Shown here piece by piece: positions 17,483 through 29,346 of a stretch of DNA of 64,000 nucleotides. The stretch is from Mesorhizobium sp. Lineage in GTDB: Bacteria; Pseudomonadota; Alphaproteobacteria; Rhizobiales; Rhizobiaceae. Position 1 is the stretch's first letter. The number at the start of each line of letters is the position of its first letter. Under the pieces are notes generated by a model. It was given only the letters and a program-made list of their open reading frames with translations, did not search any database and was not told the DNA's origin. The stretch is from positions 310,001 through 374,000 of the forward strand of contig NZ_JAEULZ010000001.1 in the NCBI RefSeq assembly GCF_016793485.1, in the 5' to 3' direction. A program made the translations under genes and the position numbers.

Positions 17483-19188
17483 TTTCGCTGTTGCGTAGAC
17501 GCCGCGAACCCGCGGGTGTGGACAGGTCGATCGTCGTCGAGGGGTCGCGCAAAGTGACCGGCGGCAAGCAGAAGAATCGCGTCGTCATGACGATGGCCGT
17601 CTTCTTTGCCATTTATGGTGCCATCGCAGGGCGCCTAGTCTATCTGGCCAATCTGGACCCGCAAAGCAGCGGGCCTCCGGAAAGCCGTGTCACCGCCTCG
17701 CGACCTGATATCGTCGACCGCAATGGTGAGGTGTTGGCGACGGACATCAAGACGGCTTCGCTGTTCGCCGAACCGCGCCGTATTGTCGATGCGGACGAGG
17801 TGATCGAGAAGATTTCTACGGTGCTGCCCGACATCGATGTCGAGCAAACCTACAAAAAGCTGAAGAGCGGCGCAGGCTTCGTCTGGCTTAAGCGACAGCT
17901 TACGCCGCGCCAACAGGCGGAAATCTTCCAACTCGGCCTGCCCGGCATTGGGTTCCGCACGGAGAAGCGCCGGTTCTATCCCGCCGGCGCGACGACCTCC
18001 TACATTGTCGGTCTGACAAACATCGACAACCAGGGCATTTCCGGTCTTGAGAAATATATTGACGACCAAGGCCTCGCCGACCTGCAGGCGTCAGGGCTTG
18101 CCGTCGCCAAGGACCTGCAGCCCGTCAAGCTGTCGGTCGACCTGCGCGTGCAGCACATCGTATACGACGAGATCGTGAACGGGCTGGAAAAATACCGTGC
18201 TCTCGCCGCAGGCGCAGTCGTGCTTGACGTGCGGACCGGCGAGGTGGTGGCGATGGCATCCGCGCCTGACTTCGACCCCAACAATCCCTACAATGCGAAG
18301 GACAAGGACAGGCTGAACCGCATGTCGGCCGGCCTCTACGAGATGGGCTCGACAATCAAGAGCTTTACCACTGCGATGGCGCTTGATTCCGGTAAGGTAA
18401 ATCTCGAGAGCAAGTTTGACGCTTCGCGCCCGATCGTCATCGGAGGCAGGACGATTCGCGACTTCCGTGGCAAGGGCCGCGTGCTGACGGTGCCGGAGGT
18501 TTTCATGTTCTCCTCAAACATCGGCTCGGCCAAGGAAGCAGAAGTCGTCGGAGTCGAAGGCCATCGTGAGTTCCTGCGCCGGTTGGGTCTCCTGACGCGC
18601 ATGCAAACCGAGCTCCCGGAGGTCGCCCGGCCGACCGAGCCAAAGGTCTGGAAGAAGGTTCACTCCATTACGGCGGCGTTCGGCCACGGCTTCTCTACCA
18701 CGCCGCTCCAGACAGCGGTGGGTGTCGCCGCCCTGATGAATGGCGGCTACCTGATGAGCCCGACCTTCCTGCCGCGCACGAAGGAACAGGCGATGGCGTC
18801 GAGCACCAAGGTCGTGCAGGATTCCACGGTGGACGCGATGCGCTATCTTTATCGCATCAATGCCGAAAAGGGAGGCGGCAAACGCGGCGCGGTTCCCGGT
18901 TTTCGCGTCGGCGGTAAAACCGGAACCGCCGAAAAGGTCGTCAACGGCCGATATTCCAGCGAAAAGAATTTCAACGCGTTCGTTGCGGTGTTTCCGATGG
19001 ACGATCCCCAGTATTTGGTGCTGACGATTATTGACGAGCCCAAGGGTGAAAACTCGGAACGCTCCCTTACGGCAGGCCTCAGTGCCGCGCCAATCTCTGC
19101 CAATATCGTGCGTCGTGCTGGCGTCCTGCTTGGCGTGAAGCCGGAATTCGGTCATGAAAGCGCCGCTACGGTCGCTTCATATCAGTGA
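17479..19188 (+). CDS. ftsI: FtsI (PBP3), septal peptidoglycan transpeptidase
   Basis: 569 aa. A single N-terminal membrane helix (VVMTMAVFFAIYGAIAGRLVYLA, ~35-57) leads to a PBP dimerisation domain (SRPDIVDRNGEVLATDIKTASLFAEP) and the transpeptidase. The active serine is in the SxxK motif STIKS (~residue 291), SSNIGSA supplies the second motif, and KTGTAEKV (~479) the third. It cross-links septal peptidoglycan as the partner of FtsW. 61 bp separate its stop from murE, the longest gap in this part of the cluster. Confidence 0.97.
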   Translation: MISLLRRRREPAGVDRSIVVEGSRKVTGGKQKNRVVMTMAVFFAIYGAIAGRLVYLANLDPQSSGPPESRVTASRPDIVDRNGEVLATDIKTASLFAEPRRIVDADEVIEKISTVLPDIDVEQTYKKLKSGAGFVWLKRQLTPRQQAEIFQLGLPGIGFRTEKRRFYPAGATTSYIVGLTNIDNQGISGLEKYIDDQGLADLQASGLAVAKDLQPVKLSVDLRVQHIVYDEIVNGLEKYRALAAGAVVLDVRTGEVVAMASAPDFDPNNPYNAKDKDRLNRMSAGLYEMGSTIKSFTTAMALDSGKVNLESKFDASRPIVIGGRTIRDFRGKGRVLTVPEVFMFSSNIGSAKEAEVVGVEGHREFLRRLGLLTRMQTELPEVARPTEPKVWKKVHSITAAFGHGFSTTPLQTAVGVAALMNGGYLMSPTFLPRTKEQAMASSTKVVQDSTVDAMRYLYRINAEKGGGKRGAVPGFRVGGKTGTAEKVVNGRYSSEKNFNAFVAVFPMDDPQYLVLTIIDEPKGENSERSLTAGLSAAPISANIVRRAGVLLGVKPEFGHESAATVASYQ

Positions 19189-19249
19189 TTCTGGGGCCGC
19201 CGCGAAAAAGGTAGCCTGTTTTGAGACTTTTGATCGGACATAGTTCTAG

Positions 19250-20701
19250 ATGACGCTAGACGACCTCGCCGGCCTTATCAGTGCCGAAGGCGGCGCAACC
19301 GCTGCCGAGGTTACCGGAGTGACCTCGGACTCGCGCAAGGTCGGGCCGGGCGTCGTTTTCGTCGCGGTGGCGGGCAGCAAGGCGGATGGTGCGTCCTATG
19401 CCGCCGACGCGGCCGCGCGTGGCGCCGCGGCGATCGTCGCCGGCAAGGGCGCGCAGATCGCGGCAAGCGCCACGCCTGTATTGTTCGTCGACGATCCGCG
19501 CCTCGCGCTTGCAAAGCTTGCCGCGAAAATCTTCCCGCGCCAGCCCGAAACCATGGTGGCGGTCACCGGCACGAGCGGCAAGACCTCGGTCGCTTCCTTC
19601 ACGCGCCAGATTTGGGAACGGACGGGGCAGGCGGCCGCGAGCATCGGCACCACCGGCGTCGTTGCGCCCGGCCGCAACGAATATGGCTCGCTTACCACGC
19701 CCGATCCAGTCGCCCTGCACATGCTGCTGGACGAACTCGCGAACGCAGGCGTCACGCATGCGGCGATGGAGGCGTCCAGCCACGGCCTCGATCAGCGCCG
19801 CCTCGACGGCGTCAGGCTCTCGGCCGGCGGCTTCACCAATCTCGGCCGAGACCACATGGACTATCATCCGACGGTCGAGGAATATCACCGCGCCAAGCTC
19901 CGGCTGTTCGATACGCTGCTGCCGAAAGGCGCTCCATCAGTCATCTTTGCCGACGACCGCTGGTCGCAGCCGACGATCGATGCGGCGAAAGCCGCCGGCA
20001 ACAAGGTGCTGACTGTTGGCCGGCACGGCGACTTCCTCACGCTGAAGCGCGTCGAGCACGAGCGCTACCGCCAACGTGCCGAAATTGTCGCCGGCGGTAC
20101 GCTCTACGAGATCGACCTGCCGCTCGCTGGAGACTTCCAGATATTCAACGCGCTGGTGGCCGCCGGCCTCGCCGTCGCCACCGGCACGCCGGTCGGCAAG
20201 GCGTTGATGGCGCTGGAGCATCTCAAGGGCGCGCCCGGCCGCCTCGACCTTGTCGGCACGACGCCTTCCGGCGCTCCGGCCTATGTCGACTATGCCCACA
20301 AGCCCGACGCGCTGGAAAATGTCCTGGCCTCCGTGCGTCCCTTTACCACTGGCCGCGTCGTCGTGGTTTTCGGCTGCGGCGGCGACCGGGATCGCGGCAA
20401 GCGCCCGATCATGGGCGAGATCGCGACGCGACTTGCCGACATTGTCATCGTCACCGACGACAATCCGCGCTCCGAAGAGCCCGCTGAAATCCGCAGGGCC
20501 ATCCTCTCCGCCGCCCGCGGCGCCATCGAGATCGGCGACCGCCGGCAGGCGATCCAGCAGGGCGTCGCCGCACTCAAGGCCGGCGACACCCTCATCGTTG
20601 CCGGCAAGGGTCACGAGGAAGGACAGACAGTCGGCGATGTCACGCTGCCGTTCTCGGACCACGAGGAAGTCCGCAAGGCTCTGAAGGAATACGCGACATG
20701 A
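19250..20701 (+). CDS. murE: MurE, UDP-MurNAc-L-Ala-D-Glu:meso-diaminopimelate ligase
   Basis: 483 aa. The Mur ligase P-loop is [13 protein letters not shown] (~105-117), the central domain has [13 protein letters not shown], and the C-terminal domain carries DNPRSEEP (~405), the tetrapeptide-type DNPR signature of ligases that add meso-diaminopimelate rather than lysine. [20 protein letters not shown] also matches the family. It adds the third residue of the stem peptide in the cytoplasm. ATGA overlap with murF. Confidence 0.97.
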   Translation: MTLDDLAGLISAEGGATAAEVTGVTSDSRKVGPGVVFVAVAGSKADGASYAADAAARGAAAIVAGKGAQIAASATPVLFVDDPRLALAKLAAKIFPRQPETMVAVTGTSGKTSVASFTRQIWERTGQAAASIGTTGVVAPGRNEYGSLTTPDPVALHMLLDELANAGVTHAAMEASSHGLDQRRLDGVRLSAGGFTNLGRDHMDYHPTVEEYHRAKLRLFDTLLPKGAPSVIFADDRWSQPTIDAAKAAGNKVLTVGRHGDFLTLKRVEHERYRQRAEIVAGGTLYEIDLPLAGDFQIFNALVAAGLAVATGTPVGKALMALEHLKGAPGRLDLVGTTPSGAPAYVDYAHKPDALENVLASVRPFTTGRVVVVFGCGGDRDRGKRPIMGEIATRLADIVIVTDDNPRSEEPAEIRRAILSAARGAIEIGDRRQAIQQGVAALKAGDTLIVAGKGHEEGQTVGDVTLPFSDHEEVRKALKEYAT

Positions 20702-22128
20702 GCGCGCTCTGGCTGGCCGATGAACTTATCAAGGCCACGGGCGGGCGCCCGCTGGGGACCATGCCGCAGTCGGTGCTGGGCATTTCCATCGACACGCGCA
20801 GTCTCATTCCGGGCGACGCCTTCTTCGCCATCAAGGGCGAAGCGATGGACGGCCATGATTTCGCGACCGCCGCCGTCAAGGCTGGCGCCAGCCTGCTCGT
20901 TGTCGCGGAAGGCAAGTTGCCGGCGCTCGGCCGTCTTACCGCGCCGATGATCGTCGTGCCGGACGTGCTCGCCGCGCTGGAAAAGGCAGGCCAGGCGGCG
21001 CGTGCGCGGTCGCGGGCGAAGATCATCGCGGTTACCGGTTCGGCCGGCAAGACCAGCACGAAGGAAGCGCTGCGCCACGCGCTTTCCGCCGTCGGCAAGG
21101 TGCATGCTTCGGCTGCGTCCTTCAACAACCACTGGGGCGTGCCGCTGACGCTGGCGCGCATGCATGGCGACTGCGACTACGCCGTCTTCGAAATCGGCAT
21201 GAACCACGAGAACGAGATACGCCCGCTGGTCAAGATGGTCCGGCCGCATGTCGCCATCGTCACGATCATTGCCGCCGCCCATCTCGGCCATTTCCAGTCG
21301 CTGGACGATATCGCCCGGGCCAAGGCGGAGATTTTCGAGGGCGTCGAGCCCGGCGGGGCTGCGCTGCTCAACCGCGACGACGAGCGCTTCGATCTCCTTG
21401 CAAAAATCGCGCGCGAGCTCGCCGTGAGGGTGACCGGGTTCGGCGAAAGCGAGGCGGCCGAGTACCGGCTGACCAACCTGTCGCTGCATCCCGACCATTC
21501 GCTGATTTCAGCATCAATCGCGGGCAGGGAGGTCATCGCCCGCATCGGCGCGCCCGGCCGACATGTCGTGCAGAACGCGCTCGCCGTGCTCGGCGCCGCC
21601 GATCTCGCCGGCGCGGATGTCGAGAAGGTCGCCGAAGCGCTTTCCACGCTTTCGGCCGAGGCGGGGCGCGGCAAGCGCCACGTGCTGAGGCATCCCGAGG
21701 GTCCGATCACCCTGATCGACGAGAGCTACAACGCCAACCCGGCCTCCATGAAGGCCGCCATTTCACTGCTCGACGCCACGCCGGTCACGGGCGGGGGGCG
21801 TCGCATCGCAGTGCTCGGCGACATGCTGGAACTCGGCGCGCATTCGCAGGCGCTGCATTCCGGGCTCGCCGATCTTATCGCCGGCACCCGCACCGACCTC
21901 ATCCTGCTTGCCGGGCCGGAGATGAAATCGCTTGCCGAGGCTCTTCCCGAAGGCCTGCCTTTCGAGTATCGCAGCGGCGCCGATGACCTGAAACCCGTTC
22001 TGATCGACACCATCCGGCCGGGAGACGTGGTCATGATCAAGTCGTCGAAGGGGATCGGCTTCTCAAAGCTCGTCGATGCGCTTATCCGCCAGTTTCCGGG
22101 CGACGCCGGAAATGCCAAGCCGTCCTGA
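20698..22128 (+). CDS. murF: MurF, UDP-MurNAc-tripeptide:D-Ala-D-Ala ligase
   Basis: 476 aa. An N-terminal MurF fold ([28 protein letters not shown]) precedes the ATP loop [14 protein letters not shown] (~112-125). [14 protein letters not shown] and [14 protein letters not shown] are MurF hallmarks, and [17 protein letters not shown] lies in the C-terminal domain. It attaches the D-Ala-D-Ala dipeptide made by Ddl (29739-30665) to complete UDP-MurNAc-pentapeptide. 20 bp before mraY. Confidence 0.97.
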   Translation: MSALWLADELIKATGGRPLGTMPQSVLGISIDTRSLIPGDAFFAIKGEAMDGHDFATAAVKAGASLLVVAEGKLPALGRLTAPMIVVPDVLAALEKAGQAARARSRAKIIAVTGSAGKTSTKEALRHALSAVGKVHASAASFNNHWGVPLTLARMHGDCDYAVFEIGMNHENEIRPLVKMVRPHVAIVTIIAAAHLGHFQSLDDIARAKAEIFEGVEPGGAALLNRDDERFDLLAKIARELAVRVTGFGESEAAEYRLTNLSLHPDHSLISASIAGREVIARIGAPGRHVVQNALAVLGAADLAGADVEKVAEALSTLSAEAGRGKRHVLRHPEGPITLIDESYNANPASMKAAISLLDATPVTGGGRRIAVLGDMLELGAHSQALHSGLADLIAGTRTDLILLAGPEMKSLAEALPEGLPFEYRSGADDLKPVLIDTIRPGDVVMIKSSKGIGFSKLVDALIRQFPGDAGNAKPS

Positions 22129-22148
22129 TACGTCCGGGGGACACAAGC

Positions 22149-23231
22149 ATGCTCACCCTTCTCGTTGCCTTCGCCGATGATGTCTCGGCGTTCAACGTCT
22201 TCCGCTACATCACCTTCCGGACTGGCGGCGCACTCATCACCTCTGCGCTGATCGTCTTCATCTTCGGGCCGGCAATCATCTCGTCCCTGCGCGTTCGTCA
22301 GGGAAAGGGCCAGCCGATCCGCGCCGACGGCCCGCAGACGCACTTCAAGAAGGCTGGCACCCCCACTATGGGTGGCCTCATGATCCTGACCGGCATCCTG
22401 GGGTCGAGCCTGCTCTGGGCCAATATCTACAGCATCTACGTCTGGGTGGTGCTGCTTGTGGCGATCGGCTTCGGGGCGATTGGCTTCTACGATGACTACC
22501 TCAAGGTCACCAAGCAATCGCATCTCGGCTTTTCCGGCAAGGCGCGCCTTGCCGTCGAGTTCCTGATCGCGGCCATTGCCGCCTATGTCATCATGAACGA
22601 GGGACAGGCGCCGTTCTCGTCGTCGCTTACCTTCCCGTTCATCAAGGATTTCATCATCAATCTCGGTTGGTTCTTTATCCCGTTCTCATGCTTCGTCATC
22701 GTTGGAGCGGGCAATGCTGTTAACCTGACCGATGGACTTGACGGGCTGGCCATCGTCCCGATCATGATCGCCGCCGCCTCCTTCGGCGTCATCGCCTACC
22801 TCAGTGGTAACGCAGTCTTCGCCGAGTATCTGCAGATCCATTTCGTGCCCGGCACCGGCGAACTGGCCGTCATCCTGGGCGCGGTCATCGGCGCCGGCCT
22901 TGGCTTCCTGTGGTTCAACGCGCCGCCGGCCGCCATCTTCATGGGCGACACGGGGTCTCTGGCCCTCGGTGGGCTCATCGGTGCGATCGCGGTCGCCACC
23001 AAGCACGAGATCGTGCTCGCCATCATTGGCGGCCTTTTCGTCATGGAGGCGCTGTCGGTCATCATCCAGGTTGGCTTCTTCAAGATGACGGGAAAGCGTG
23101 TCTTCCTGATGGCCCCCATCCACCACCATTTCGAGAAGCTCGGCTGGACCGAGAGCCAGGTCGTGATCCGCTTCTGGGTCATCGCCGTCATCCTGGCGCT
23201 CATCGGCTTGTCGAGCCTCAAGCTGAGGTAA
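22149..23231 (+). CDS. mraY: MraY, phospho-MurNAc-pentapeptide transferase
   Basis: 360 aa, about ten membrane helices. Catalytic and binding motifs are [20 protein letters not shown] (the Asp pair, ~115-123), [25 protein letters not shown] and [15 protein letters not shown]. It transfers phospho-MurNAc-pentapeptide to undecaprenyl phosphate, making lipid I at the inner membrane, the first lipid-linked step. Standard position between murF and murD. Confidence 0.98.
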   Translation: MLTLLVAFADDVSAFNVFRYITFRTGGALITSALIVFIFGPAIISSLRVRQGKGQPIRADGPQTHFKKAGTPTMGGLMILTGILGSSLLWANIYSIYVWVVLLVAIGFGAIGFYDDYLKVTKQSHLGFSGKARLAVEFLIAAIAAYVIMNEGQAPFSSSLTFPFIKDFIINLGWFFIPFSCFVIVGAGNAVNLTDGLDGLAIVPIMIAAASFGVIAYLSGNAVFAEYLQIHFVPGTGELAVILGAVIGAGLGFLWFNAPPAAIFMGDTGSLALGGLIGAIAVATKHEIVLAIIGGLFVMEALSVIIQVGFFKMTGKRVFLMAPIHHHFEKLGWTESQVVIRFWVIAVILALIGLSSLKLR

Positions 23232-23237
23232 CCTCCC

Positions 23238-24641
23238 ATGATCCCGGCCCGATCCTTCGCAGGCAAGCGTGTCGCCCTTTTTGGCCTCGGAGGATCCGGT
23301 ACCGCCACCGCGCTCGCCCTGAAGGCGGGCGGCGCGGACGTCCTTGCCTGGGACGACAATCCCGACAGCGTGGCGAAAGCGGCGGCCGACGGTATTGCGA
23401 CCGGCGATCTGCGAGCGGCCGATTGGGCGAGCTTCGCCTCTTTCGTCCTGTCTCCAGGTGTGCCGCTCACGCATCCCAAGCCGCATTGGTCGGTCGAACT
23501 GGCCCGTGGTGCGGGCGTCGAGATCATCGGCGATGTCGAGCTCTTCTGTCGTGAACGGGCGCTTCAGGCGCCGAACGCACCTTTCATCGCGATCACCGGC
23601 ACCAACGGCAAGTCCACCACCACTGCGCTTACGGCCCATATCCTGAAGGCTGCCGGCCGCGACGCGCAGATGGGCGGCAACATCGGCCGTGCGGTGATGA
23701 CTCTCGATCCGATCACGCCGGACCGCTTTTATGTCGTGGAATGTTCGTCCTACCAGGTCGACCTCGCCCCCTCGATTAACCCCACCGCCGGCATTCTGCT
23801 CAACCTGACGCCCGACCATCTCGACCGCCATGGCACCATGCAGCGCTATGCCTCGATCAAGGAGCGGCTGGTTGCCGGTAGCGAAACGGCCATCGTCGGC
23901 GTCGACGACAGCTATTGCGTGCAGATCGCCGACCGGCTCGAGCGCGCCGGCCATCATGTCATTCGCATCTCCAAACGATTGCAGATTACCGACGGCTATT
24001 TCGCCGACGGCGCCGACCTGATGGAGGCCGAGCACGGTCGCTACAGCCGCGTCGCCTTTCTCGAAGGTATCGGCTCGCTGCGCGGCCAGCATAATGCGCA
24101 GAACGCGCTTGCCGCAGTCGCTGCCTGCCTGAAGGTCGGCCTCGATCTCGGCGAGATCCAGTCCGGCTTGGAAAGCTTTCCCGGGCTTGCGCACCGCATG
24201 GAGCAGGTGGGCAAGAAGGATAATGTCCTGTTCGTCAACGATTCCAAGGCGACCAACGCCGATGCTGCCGCGCCCGCGCTGTCGTCGTTTCCTCGCATCT
24301 ACTGGATTGCCGGCGGTCTGCCCAAGGAAGGCGGCATCGAATCGTTGCGCGGTTATTTTCCGCGCGTCGCCAAGGCCTATCTCATTGGCGAGGCAGCGCC
24401 GGCCTTCTCGGTGACGCTGGGCGAAGCGGTGCCCTATGAAATTTCCGGCACGCTCGCGGCAGCCGTCGAACACGCGGCCGCCGACGCGGCCGCCGATCCT
24501 GCCAGCGACGTTGTTGTCCTTTTGTCCCCAGCCTGTGCCAGTTTCGATCAATTCAAGAACTTCGAAGTGCGCGGCGAGGCGTTCAAGCAAGCTGTCGGTA
24601 AGATTGAGGGCGTAAGGTCAATCGGAGGTAAACCGGAATGA
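23238..24641 (+). CDS. murD: MurD, UDP-MurNAc-L-Ala:D-glutamate ligase
   Basis: 467 aa. An N-terminal Rossmann-like domain ([17 protein letters not shown]) is followed by the P-loop [18 protein letters not shown] (~118-135), [28 protein letters not shown] and [15 protein letters not shown], then [21 protein letters not shown], the usual MurD finish. It adds D-Glu as the second stem residue. The late loop [20 protein letters not shown] is unusually Ala-rich but sits in a variable region. Confidence 0.97.
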   Translation: MIPARSFAGKRVALFGLGGSGTATALALKAGGADVLAWDDNPDSVAKAAADGIATGDLRAADWASFASFVLSPGVPLTHPKPHWSVELARGAGVEIIGDVELFCRERALQAPNAPFIAITGTNGKSTTTALTAHILKAAGRDAQMGGNIGRAVMTLDPITPDRFYVVECSSYQVDLAPSINPTAGILLNLTPDHLDRHGTMQRYASIKERLVAGSETAIVGVDDSYCVQIADRLERAGHHVIRISKRLQITDGYFADGADLMEAEHGRYSRVAFLEGIGSLRGQHNAQNALAAVAACLKVGLDLGEIQSGLESFPGLAHRMEQVGKKDNVLFVNDSKATNADAAAPALSSFPRIYWIAGGLPKEGGIESLRGYFPRVAKAYLIGEAAPAFSVTLGEAVPYEISGTLAAAVEHAAADAAADPASDVVVLLSPACASFDQFKNFEVRGEAFKQAVGKIEGVRSIGGKPE

Positions 24642-24688
24642 TTCGATTTACCGGGAAAGATGCAACGCCAAGCTAGGATGATGCTCCG

Positions 24689-25843
24689 ATGAAGAGCCGT
24701 CTGGACACAAGCCCCGTCGCCACCTGGTGGTGGACGGTCGATCGCTGGTTTCTTGCCGCATTCCTGTCCCTGATGGGACTTGGCATAGTCCTGTCTTTCG
24801 CCGCCAGCCCGGCGGTCGCCGAGCGCATCGGACTTTCCAGCTTCCACTTCGCGACGCGTCAGATCGTCTTCATGATCCCAGCCGTGATCGCGCTTCTTGC
24901 CGTATCCTTCATGAATGCGCGCCAGATTCGTCGGTTCTCGCTGGTGATGCTCTGCCTGACGCTGGTGATGATGGTGGCGGTCCTGTTCTTCGGCATAGAA
25001 GTCAAGGGCGCGCGTCGCTGGCTGTCGGTGGCAGGCGTTTCCATCCAGCCTTCGGAATTCCTGAAGCCGGCGTTCGTGGTCATCAGCGCCTGGTTCTTCG
25101 CTGAACATCGGCGCCAGCCCGACATTCCGGGCAATCTCTTCGCCACACTGCTGCTTGCCGTCGTCATCGCCCTGCTGATCGCGCAACCCGACATCGGCCA
25201 GACCATTCTCATCCTTGGGACGTGGGGCGTCATGTTCTTCATGGCCGGGATGCCCTGGCTTTGGATCGTCCTGATTGGCGGCGTGGGCGTGGCAGGCGCG
25301 ATCGGCGTCTACACCGTGTTTCCGCACGTCGCCGGCCGCATCGACCGCTTCCTGACGGGCGAGGGCGACACCTTCCAGGTCGACATGGGTCGCGAGGCAG
25401 TCGTCAACGGCGGTTGGTTCGGCGTCGGTCCTGGCGAGGGCACGATCAAGCGGATGATCCCGGACAGCCATGCCGACTTTGTGTTCTCTGTCGCCGGTGA
25501 GGAGTTCGGCATCATCCTTTGCCTGCTCATTATGTCGATCTTCGCATTCATCGTGCTGCGCGGACTGATGACGGCGCTGAAAGAGGAAGACGATTTCACC
25601 CGCTTTGCGGTCTCCGGTCTCGTTGTCGTGTTTGGCTTCCAGTCGGTCATCAACATGGGCGTGAACCTTCAGCTCATGCCGGCCAAGGGCATGACCTTGC
25701 CCTTCATTTCCTATGGCGGCTCGTCGCTGATCGCCATCGCCATCTCCATGGGCATGGTGCTGGCGCTGACACGCCGCAAGCCGGAAAAGCGCAAGACCGC
25801 CGCCTTAGAGCGCGCGCCCGGCAACATGATCCCGGCGGAGTAG
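24689..25843 (+). CDS. ftsW: FtsW, septal peptidoglycan glycosyltransferase (SEDS family)
   Basis: 384 aa with about ten membrane helices. SEDS landmarks are [40 protein letters not shown], the Asp/Glu periplasmic loop [33 protein letters not shown], and the end [21 protein letters not shown]. FtsW polymerises lipid II at the septum with FtsI. It starts 47 bp after murD and its stop is one base from the murG ATG. Confidence 0.97.
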   Translation: MKSRLDTSPVATWWWTVDRWFLAAFLSLMGLGIVLSFAASPAVAERIGLSSFHFATRQIVFMIPAVIALLAVSFMNARQIRRFSLVMLCLTLVMMVAVLFFGIEVKGARRWLSVAGVSIQPSEFLKPAFVVISAWFFAEHRRQPDIPGNLFATLLLAVVIALLIAQPDIGQTILILGTWGVMFFMAGMPWLWIVLIGGVGVAGAIGVYTVFPHVAGRIDRFLTGEGDTFQVDMGREAVVNGGWFGVGPGEGTIKRMIPDSHADFVFSVAGEEFGIILCLLIMSIFAFIVLRGLMTALKEEDDFTRFAVSGLVVVFGFQSVINMGVNLQLMPAKGMTLPFISYGGSSLIAIAISMGMVLALTRRKPEKRKTAALERAPGNMIPAE

Positions 25844-25844
25844 G

Positions 25845-26960
25845 ATGCCGAAAGGGACGATCCTACTGGCAGCGGGCGGAACGGGCGGCCATCTCTTTCC
25901 GGCCGAAGCGCTGGCGCACGAACTGATCGAGCGCGGCTGGAAGGTGCATCTCGCCACCGACGACCGCGCCGAGCGCTTCGCCGGCCATTTCCCGGCAAGC
26001 GAAATCCATCCCATCGCGTCGGCCACGTTCGGCTCCAAAAATCCGATTGCGCTGACGAAATCCTTCCTCACGATCTGGCGCGGCGTTCGCCAGTCCTCGC
26101 AACTCATCCACCGGATCAAGCCCTCAGTCGTCATCGGCTTCGGCGGTTATCCGACGCTGCCGCCGCTCTATGCCGCGACCCGTCGCGGCGTGCCGACCAT
26201 GGTGCACGAACAGAATGCCGTCATGGGCCGTGCCAACAAGGCGCTTGCCGCAAGGGTCACGGCCATCGCGGGCGGCTTCCTGCCGGAAGGCAAGGGGCAA
26301 TATGCAGCCAAGACGGTCATAACAGGCAATCCCGTGCGTCCAGCCGTGCTGCAGGCTGCGGGCACGCCTTACGAGCCCGCTCGCCCCGGCGAGCCGTTCC
26401 GGTTGCTGGTCTTTGGCGGCAGCCAGGGCGCACAGTTCTTCTCCGAAGCCATACCTGCGGCTATCGCGGCGCTGCCCCGCGAGTTGCGAACGAAGCTCCT
26501 CGTGACCCAGCAGGCCCGCGCCGACGATGTCGGCCGCGTCAAGGCTGCCTATGCCGAACTCGGCATGGTGCCGGAGGTGCTGCCCTTCTTCAACGACATG
26601 GCCGCGCGCATCGCCGCCGCCAGCCTCGTCATCTCGCGCTCCGGCGCGTCCACCGTCTCGGAGATCGCCGTCATTGGCCGTCCGGCTTTCCTTGTGCCGT
26701 ACCCATATGCGCTTGACCATGACCAGGCGGCCAATGCGGCTGCGCTTGCCGCTGCTGGTGGGGCGGAGGTTCACCCTCAGTCGACTCTTTCGACCGAGCG
26801 GCTCGCTTCCCTCATCGGTGACGCCATTTCGCAGCCGGAACGGCTTGAATCCATGGCCGCTGCGGCCAAATCGGCGGGGAAACCGGACGCCGCGCGGTTG
26901 CTCGCGGACGTTGCAGAGGCTATTGCCTCGGGCAAGTCCGTGGAGGAACTCAGATCATGA
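25845..26960 (+). CDS. murG: MurG, lipid II-forming GlcNAc transferase
   Basis: 371 aa GT-B glycosyltransferase. G-loops are [18 protein letters not shown] (~6-23) and [16 protein letters not shown]; the acceptor side has [14 protein letters not shown] and [11 protein letters not shown]; the donor-binding site has [35 protein letters not shown]. It adds GlcNAc to lipid I on the cytoplasmic face of the membrane. Overlaps murC by 4 bp. Confidence 0.97.
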   Translation: MPKGTILLAAGGTGGHLFPAEALAHELIERGWKVHLATDDRAERFAGHFPASEIHPIASATFGSKNPIALTKSFLTIWRGVRQSSQLIHRIKPSVVIGFGGYPTLPPLYAATRRGVPTMVHEQNAVMGRANKALAARVTAIAGGFLPEGKGQYAAKTVITGNPVRPAVLQAAGTPYEPARPGEPFRLLVFGGSQGAQFFSEAIPAAIAALPRELRTKLLVTQQARADDVGRVKAAYAELGMVPEVLPFFNDMAARIAAASLVISRSGASTVSEIAVIGRPAFLVPYPYALDHDQAANAAALAAAGGAEVHPQSTLSTERLASLIGDAISQPERLESMAAAAKSAGKPDAARLLADVAEAIASGKSVEELRS

Positions 26961-28384
26961 AGATGCCCCAGAGCATCGGGCTGGTGCATTTCATCGGCAT
27001 CGGCGGCATTGGCATGAGCGGCATCGCGGAGGTGCTGCACAATCTCGGCTATCGCGTGCAGGGCTCCGACCAGGCCGAGAGCGCCAACATCCAGCGCCTG
27101 CGCGAAAAAGGTATCGAGTGCTTCGTCGGCCACGCGGCCGAAAACCTTGGGGCAGCGGAAGTCGTGGTCGTCTCGACCGCGATCAAGAAGTCCAATCCCG
27201 AGCTGAAGGCGGCGCGCGAAAAGCTGCTGCCCATCGTGCGCCGAGCCGAAATGCTGGCCGAGCTGATGCGCTTCCGCAATGCGATTGCCATCGGCGGCAC
27301 GCATGGCAAGACCACGACCACCTCGATGATCGCGACACTGCTCGAGGCCGGCGGCCTCGACCCGACCGTTGTCAACGGCGGCATCATCAATGCCTACGGC
27401 ACCAATGCGCGCATGGGCGCGGGCGAGTGGATGGTGGTCGAGGCCGACGAGAGCGACGGCACCTTCCTCAAGCTTCCCGCCGACATCGCCGTCGTCACCA
27501 ACATCGATCCCGAGCATCTCGATCACTACGGCACGTTCGACAAGGTGCGCGAGGCGTTCCGCCAGTTCGTCGAGAACGTCCCGTTCTACGGCTTCGGCGT
27601 CATGTGCACCGACCACCCGGAGGTGCAGGCTCTCGTCGCTCATATCGACGACCGCCGCGTCATCACCTACGGCGCCAATGCGCAGGCCGACGTTCGCTTC
27701 ACCAACCATCGCATGGAAGGCGCGACCTCGCGCTTCGACGTCTTCATCCGCAATCGCAAGACCGGCGAGGACACGCTTATCGCCGATCTCTCGCTGCCGA
27801 TGCCGGGTCGGCACAACGTCTCCAATGCGACCGCCGCGATTGCGGTGGCGCATGAGCTCGGCATCTCGCCCGACGCAATCAAGCGCGGCCTGTCCTCGTT
27901 CGGCGGCGTGAAACGTCGCTTCACCCATACCGGCTCTTGGAAGGGCGTCGATATCTTCGACGACTACGGCCACCATCCCGTCGAGATAAAGGCCGTGCTC
28001 AAGGCCGCGCGGGACGCATCCTCGGGCCGCGTCATCGCGATTGCCCAGCCGCATCGCTACACGCGCCTGCGCGATCTGTTCGATGAATTTTCGGCCTGCT
28101 TCAACGACGCCAACGTCGTCGCCATCGCCCCGGTCTATGCTGCCGGCGAAGATCCGATCGACGGCGTGAATTCCGAAAAGCTCGTCCACCGCATCCGTTC
28201 CGGCGGCCATCGCGACGCGCGCTACATCACTGACCCTTCCGCCATCGAGCCGATGATCCGCGAGATCGCCAAGCCCGGCGACTTCGTGGTTTTCCTCGGC
28301 GCTGGCAACATCACCCAGTGGGCCTATGCGCTGCCGAAGGAACTTGCGGCCGGCGACGAGGCTTCCGGTGGGGCTGCTGCATGA
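26957..28384 (+). CDS. murC: MurC, UDP-MurNAc:L-alanine ligase
   Basis: 475 aa. It opens with the MurC-type Rossmann motif [27 protein letters not shown], has the P-loop [19 protein letters not shown] (~112-130), [26 protein letters not shown], and the C-terminal [18 protein letters not shown] plus [15 protein letters not shown]. It adds L-Ala, the first stem-peptide residue. The stop overlaps the murB start as ATGA. Confidence 0.98.
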   Translation: MKMPQSIGLVHFIGIGGIGMSGIAEVLHNLGYRVQGSDQAESANIQRLREKGIECFVGHAAENLGAAEVVVVSTAIKKSNPELKAAREKLLPIVRRAEMLAELMRFRNAIAIGGTHGKTTTTSMIATLLEAGGLDPTVVNGGIINAYGTNARMGAGEWMVVEADESDGTFLKLPADIAVVTNIDPEHLDHYGTFDKVREAFRQFVENVPFYGFGVMCTDHPEVQALVAHIDDRRVITYGANAQADVRFTNHRMEGATSRFDVFIRNRKTGEDTLIADLSLPMPGRHNVSNATAAIAVAHELGISPDAIKRGLSSFGGVKRRFTHTGSWKGVDIFDDYGHHPVEIKAVLKAARDASSGRVIAIAQPHRYTRLRDLFDEFSACFNDANVVAIAPVYAAGEDPIDGVNSEKLVHRIRSGGHRDARYITDPSAIEPMIREIAKPGDFVVFLGAGNITQWAYALPKELAAGDEASGGAAA

Positions 28385-29346
28385 TCCGGGGCGAAGCGCT
28401 TCTCGCCCGCCTCGGTGACCGGCTGAAAGACATTCGCGGCCGCATCACGCCCAATGCCGAGATGGACAAGATCACCTGGTTCCAGGCCGGCGGCCCGGCC
28501 GAGGCGCTCTATCAGCCTGCCGACGAGCAGGACCTCGCTGCCTTCCTCAAGGCCGTGCCCGAGGACATTCCGCTGACCGTCGTCGGCATCGGCTCCAACC
28601 TGCTGGTGCGCGAGGGCGGCATTCCCGGTTTCGTCATCCGGCTGTCCGCGAAGGGTTTCGGCGAGGCAAAGGTGATTTCGCCCGTTCGCATCAGCGCGGG
28701 CGCCGCCATCCCCGACAAGCGTGTCGCAGCACTTGCGCTGGACGCCGGCATCGGCGGCTTTCATTTCTACCATGGCATTCCCGGCGGCATCGGTGGCGCG
28801 TTGCGCATGAACGCCGGCGCCAACGGCGTCGAGACGCGCGAGCGTGTCGTCGAAGTGCGCGCGCTCGACCGAAAGGGCAACGTCCACACGCTGTCCAACG
28901 CCGAGATGGGCTACGCCTACCGTCACTCGTCAGCGTCTTCCGGCCTCATCTTCGTGTCGGCCGTCTTCGAGGGCTATCCGGAGGAGAAGGACAAGATCAA
29001 GGCGGAGATGGACGCCGTGCAGCATCATCGCGAGACGGTGCAGCCGATCCGCGAGAAGACGGGAGGCTCGACCTTCAAGAATCCCGAGGGCACGTCCGCC
29101 TGGAAGGAGATCGACAAGGCCGGCTGCCGTGGCCTCATGATCGGCGGAGCGCAGATGTCGCCCATGCACTGCAACTTCATGATCAACACCGGAAACGCGA
29201 CCGGCTACGATCTCGAATATCTCGGCGAGACGGTTCGCGCCCGCGTGCTGGAGACCTCCGGAATCCGGCTCCAGTGGGAGATCAAGCGCATCGGCCTTTT
29301 CAGGCAGGGGCGCGAGGTGCAGGAGTTTCTGGGGCTCCTTCTCTGA
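28381..29346 (+). CDS. murB: MurB, UDP-N-acetylenolpyruvoylglucosamine reductase
   Basis: 321 aa from ATG 28381, which overlaps the murC stop; a longer frame back to 28318 is not needed. The FAD domain holds [21 protein letters not shown] and [21 protein letters not shown]; the substrate side holds [27 protein letters not shown] and [11 protein letters not shown]. This is the type I MurB pattern. It reduces enolpyruvyl-UDP-GlcNAc to UDP-MurNAc using NADPH. The co-directional run stops here: 392 bp of non-coding DNA precede ddl. Confidence 0.97.
   Translation: MIRGEALLARLGDRLKDIRGRITPNAEMDKITWFQAGGPAEALYQPADEQDLAAFLKAVPEDIPLTVVGIGSNLLVREGGIPGFVIRLSAKGFGEAKVISPVRISAGAAIPDKRVAALALDAGIGGFHFYHGIPGGIGGALRMNAGANGVETRERVVEVRALDRKGNVHTLSNAEMGYAYRHSSASSGLIFVSAVFEGYPEEKDKIKAEMDAVQHHRETVQPIREKTGGSTFKNPEGTSAWKEIDKAGCRGLMIGGAQMSPMHCNFMINTGNATGYDLEYLGETVRARVLETSGIRLQWEIKRIGLFRQGREVQEFLGLLL

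Noticed and set aside
22686-24590. A 634-codon minus-strand open frame opposite mraY and murD
   Set aside because: Long antisense frames are expected in GC-rich coding DNA. Its Asp/Gly/Arg-rich translation has no domain, and the + strand genes are unmistakable.
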